From a virus: a DNA stretch of 29,755 nucleotides. The stretch covers positions 1-29,755 of the IMG/VR virus record IMGVR_UViG_3300034418_003902; one strand, written 5' to 3'. The notes below the pieces were generated by a model. The model had not been told where the DNA came from, did no database searches, and worked only from the letters and a program-made list of their open reading frames with translations. Made by a program: the position numbers and the translations under genes. This document shows positions 29,269-29,755 of this stretch, piece after piece; within the stretch, counting starts at the first letter, position 1; each line of letters begins with the position of its first letter.

Positions 29269-29686
29269 TGACGATTGCGAGCAGTCGCGCCTTACGGTCG
29301 TCAGTCATACTGCGAGCCGCCGCCGCTTGTTGCTCTTCCTTATCAATTGTGATACGCATACGCAGCCGATCCTCTGGTGTGCCCGCAAGTTTACCGACAC
29401 GCAGTCGGAGCTCCGCCGCGTGCCCCAAGTTACCGTTCCACATCTCACTATGCAACACGGCGGTGTCGATCAGAAAATCCCAGTCGGTGTCTACGAACGT
29501 CTGAGCCACCGCACTTCTGCGCCAGTTCGAAAACCAATCCACGGTTCGCGGGTGCCATTCACCCTCCGGAAGATCCGGCCCGCGCAGTTGCTCGTCAGCA
29601 GTAAGTTTCGTCATCTCGCTGGCTCGCGCCTTCGTGTCGGACGGTCTCTGCCGCTCCGCCTTCGGTGCTGGACCTCTCCCAGCCAT
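29261..29686 (-). CDS. Terminase small subunit
   Basis: 141 residues. AGRGPAPKAERQRPSDTKA start, LRGPDLPEGEWHPRTVDWFSNWRRS, then helical segments with LRLRVGKLAGTPEDRLRMRI and a final RKARLLAIVNE are typical of the actinophage small-terminase family. AAGGAGAAAG ribosome site. It recognises the packaging site; the dyads just upstream could be part of that site. Confidence 0.85.
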   Translation of the reverse strand: MAGRGPAPKAERQRPSDTKARASEMTKLTADEQLRGPDLPEGEWHPRTVDWFSNWRRSAVAQTFVDTDWDFLIDTAVLHSEMWNGNLGHAAELRLRVGKLAGTPEDRLRMRITIDKEEQQAAAARSMTDDRKARLLAIVNE

Positions 29687-29710
29687 CTTTCTCCTTTTAA
29701 TCGCAGGTCG

Positions 29711-29740
29711 GCCGTTCTACGGCTCGCGGGGTGGATCCCC
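29711..29740. other. Two dyads upstream of TerS, possible packaging site
   Basis: GCCGTTCTACGGC (29711-29723, 5-bp arms) and GGGGTGGATCCCC (29728-29740) lie in the last 70 bases before the window end, just before terS. TerS commonly binds repeated or dyad sites near the cut. They could also be the leader of a late promoter. No clear -35/-10 pair is seen in the remaining bases. Confidence 0.35.
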
Positions 29741-29755
29741 AGACTCACGCACGCT

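Noticed and set aside
1-29755. Integrase, excisionase, lysogeny repressor, DNA polymerase, helicase, TET oxygenase
   Set aside because: Looked for by motif in all reading frames supplied by the sequence and not found. Absence by eye is not proof, but none can be claimed.

Overview
The window looks like an essentially complete genome of a long-tailed (siphovirus-type) double-stranded DNA phage of an actinobacterium. It holds a full head and tail morphogenesis set: TerS, TerL, HK97-type portal, S78-type protease, HK97-fold capsid, connectors, major tail protein, frameshifted tail assembly chaperone, tape measure and minor tail proteins. It also has a holin and amidase, and a small DNA-metabolism block. 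The host group is inferred from a WhiB-type regulator and from many proteins of actinophage type (r1t-like holin, small terminase, Rad52-like annealing protein, short HTH proteins). No integrase or lysogeny repressor is recognised, so a lytic life cycle is likely but not proven.

Layout. Nearly all genes read leftward (minus strand). From the right end, in transcription order: TerS, TerL, a tiny membrane protein, portal, three small head-region proteins, protease, a 183-bp structured gap, capsid, connectors, tail genes, tape measure, minor tail proteins, a glycine-rich tip protein, then holin, amidase, HTH protein and DnaQ-like exonuclease, ending at a bidirectional terminator near 11.5 kb. 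A short rightward cluster (10157-11467) converges on that terminator. From about 9.6 kb a second leftward operon runs to the left end. Its genes are mostly coupled by 4-base stop/start overlaps: small proteins, a transglycosylase-like protein, a Rad52-like annealing protein, a C5-cytosine methyltransferase with a nested ORF, HNH and PD-(D/E)XK-type nucleases, WhiB, SSB, a ribbon-helix-helix protein, a replication initiator-like protein, a TET-associated-type glycosyltransferase and a terminal HNH protein. HNH at the left end and TerS at the right end would be adjacent in a circle, as in cos phages, so the window ends are probably at or near the packaging ends.

How the genes work together. The 9.6-10.7 kb region is a control hub. 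Near-identical promoters (TAGACA, 16-18 bp, TAnTGT) carry TGTATTAC repeats and feed a shared leader ending in a GAGGGAGAA ribosome site. One further copy sits before a terminator and may make a small RNA. The left operon looks built for replication, recombination and DNA-base modification. The right two thirds build and release the particle.

Most notable: (1) a 176-codon ORF with a strong ribosome site nested out of frame inside the methyltransferase gene; (2) a TAGT-like glycosyltransferase and C5-methyltransferase with no recognisable TET oxygenase; (3) the promoter/leader family and candidate small RNA; (4) a tRNA-like element plus twin hairpins with identical loops between protease and capsid genes; (5) two over-represented 8-bp palindromes, GGAGCTCC and CCTCGAGG, about ten copies each, although AGCT is scarce overall. 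Several genes of 42-50 codons are added here that a long-ORF scan would miss.
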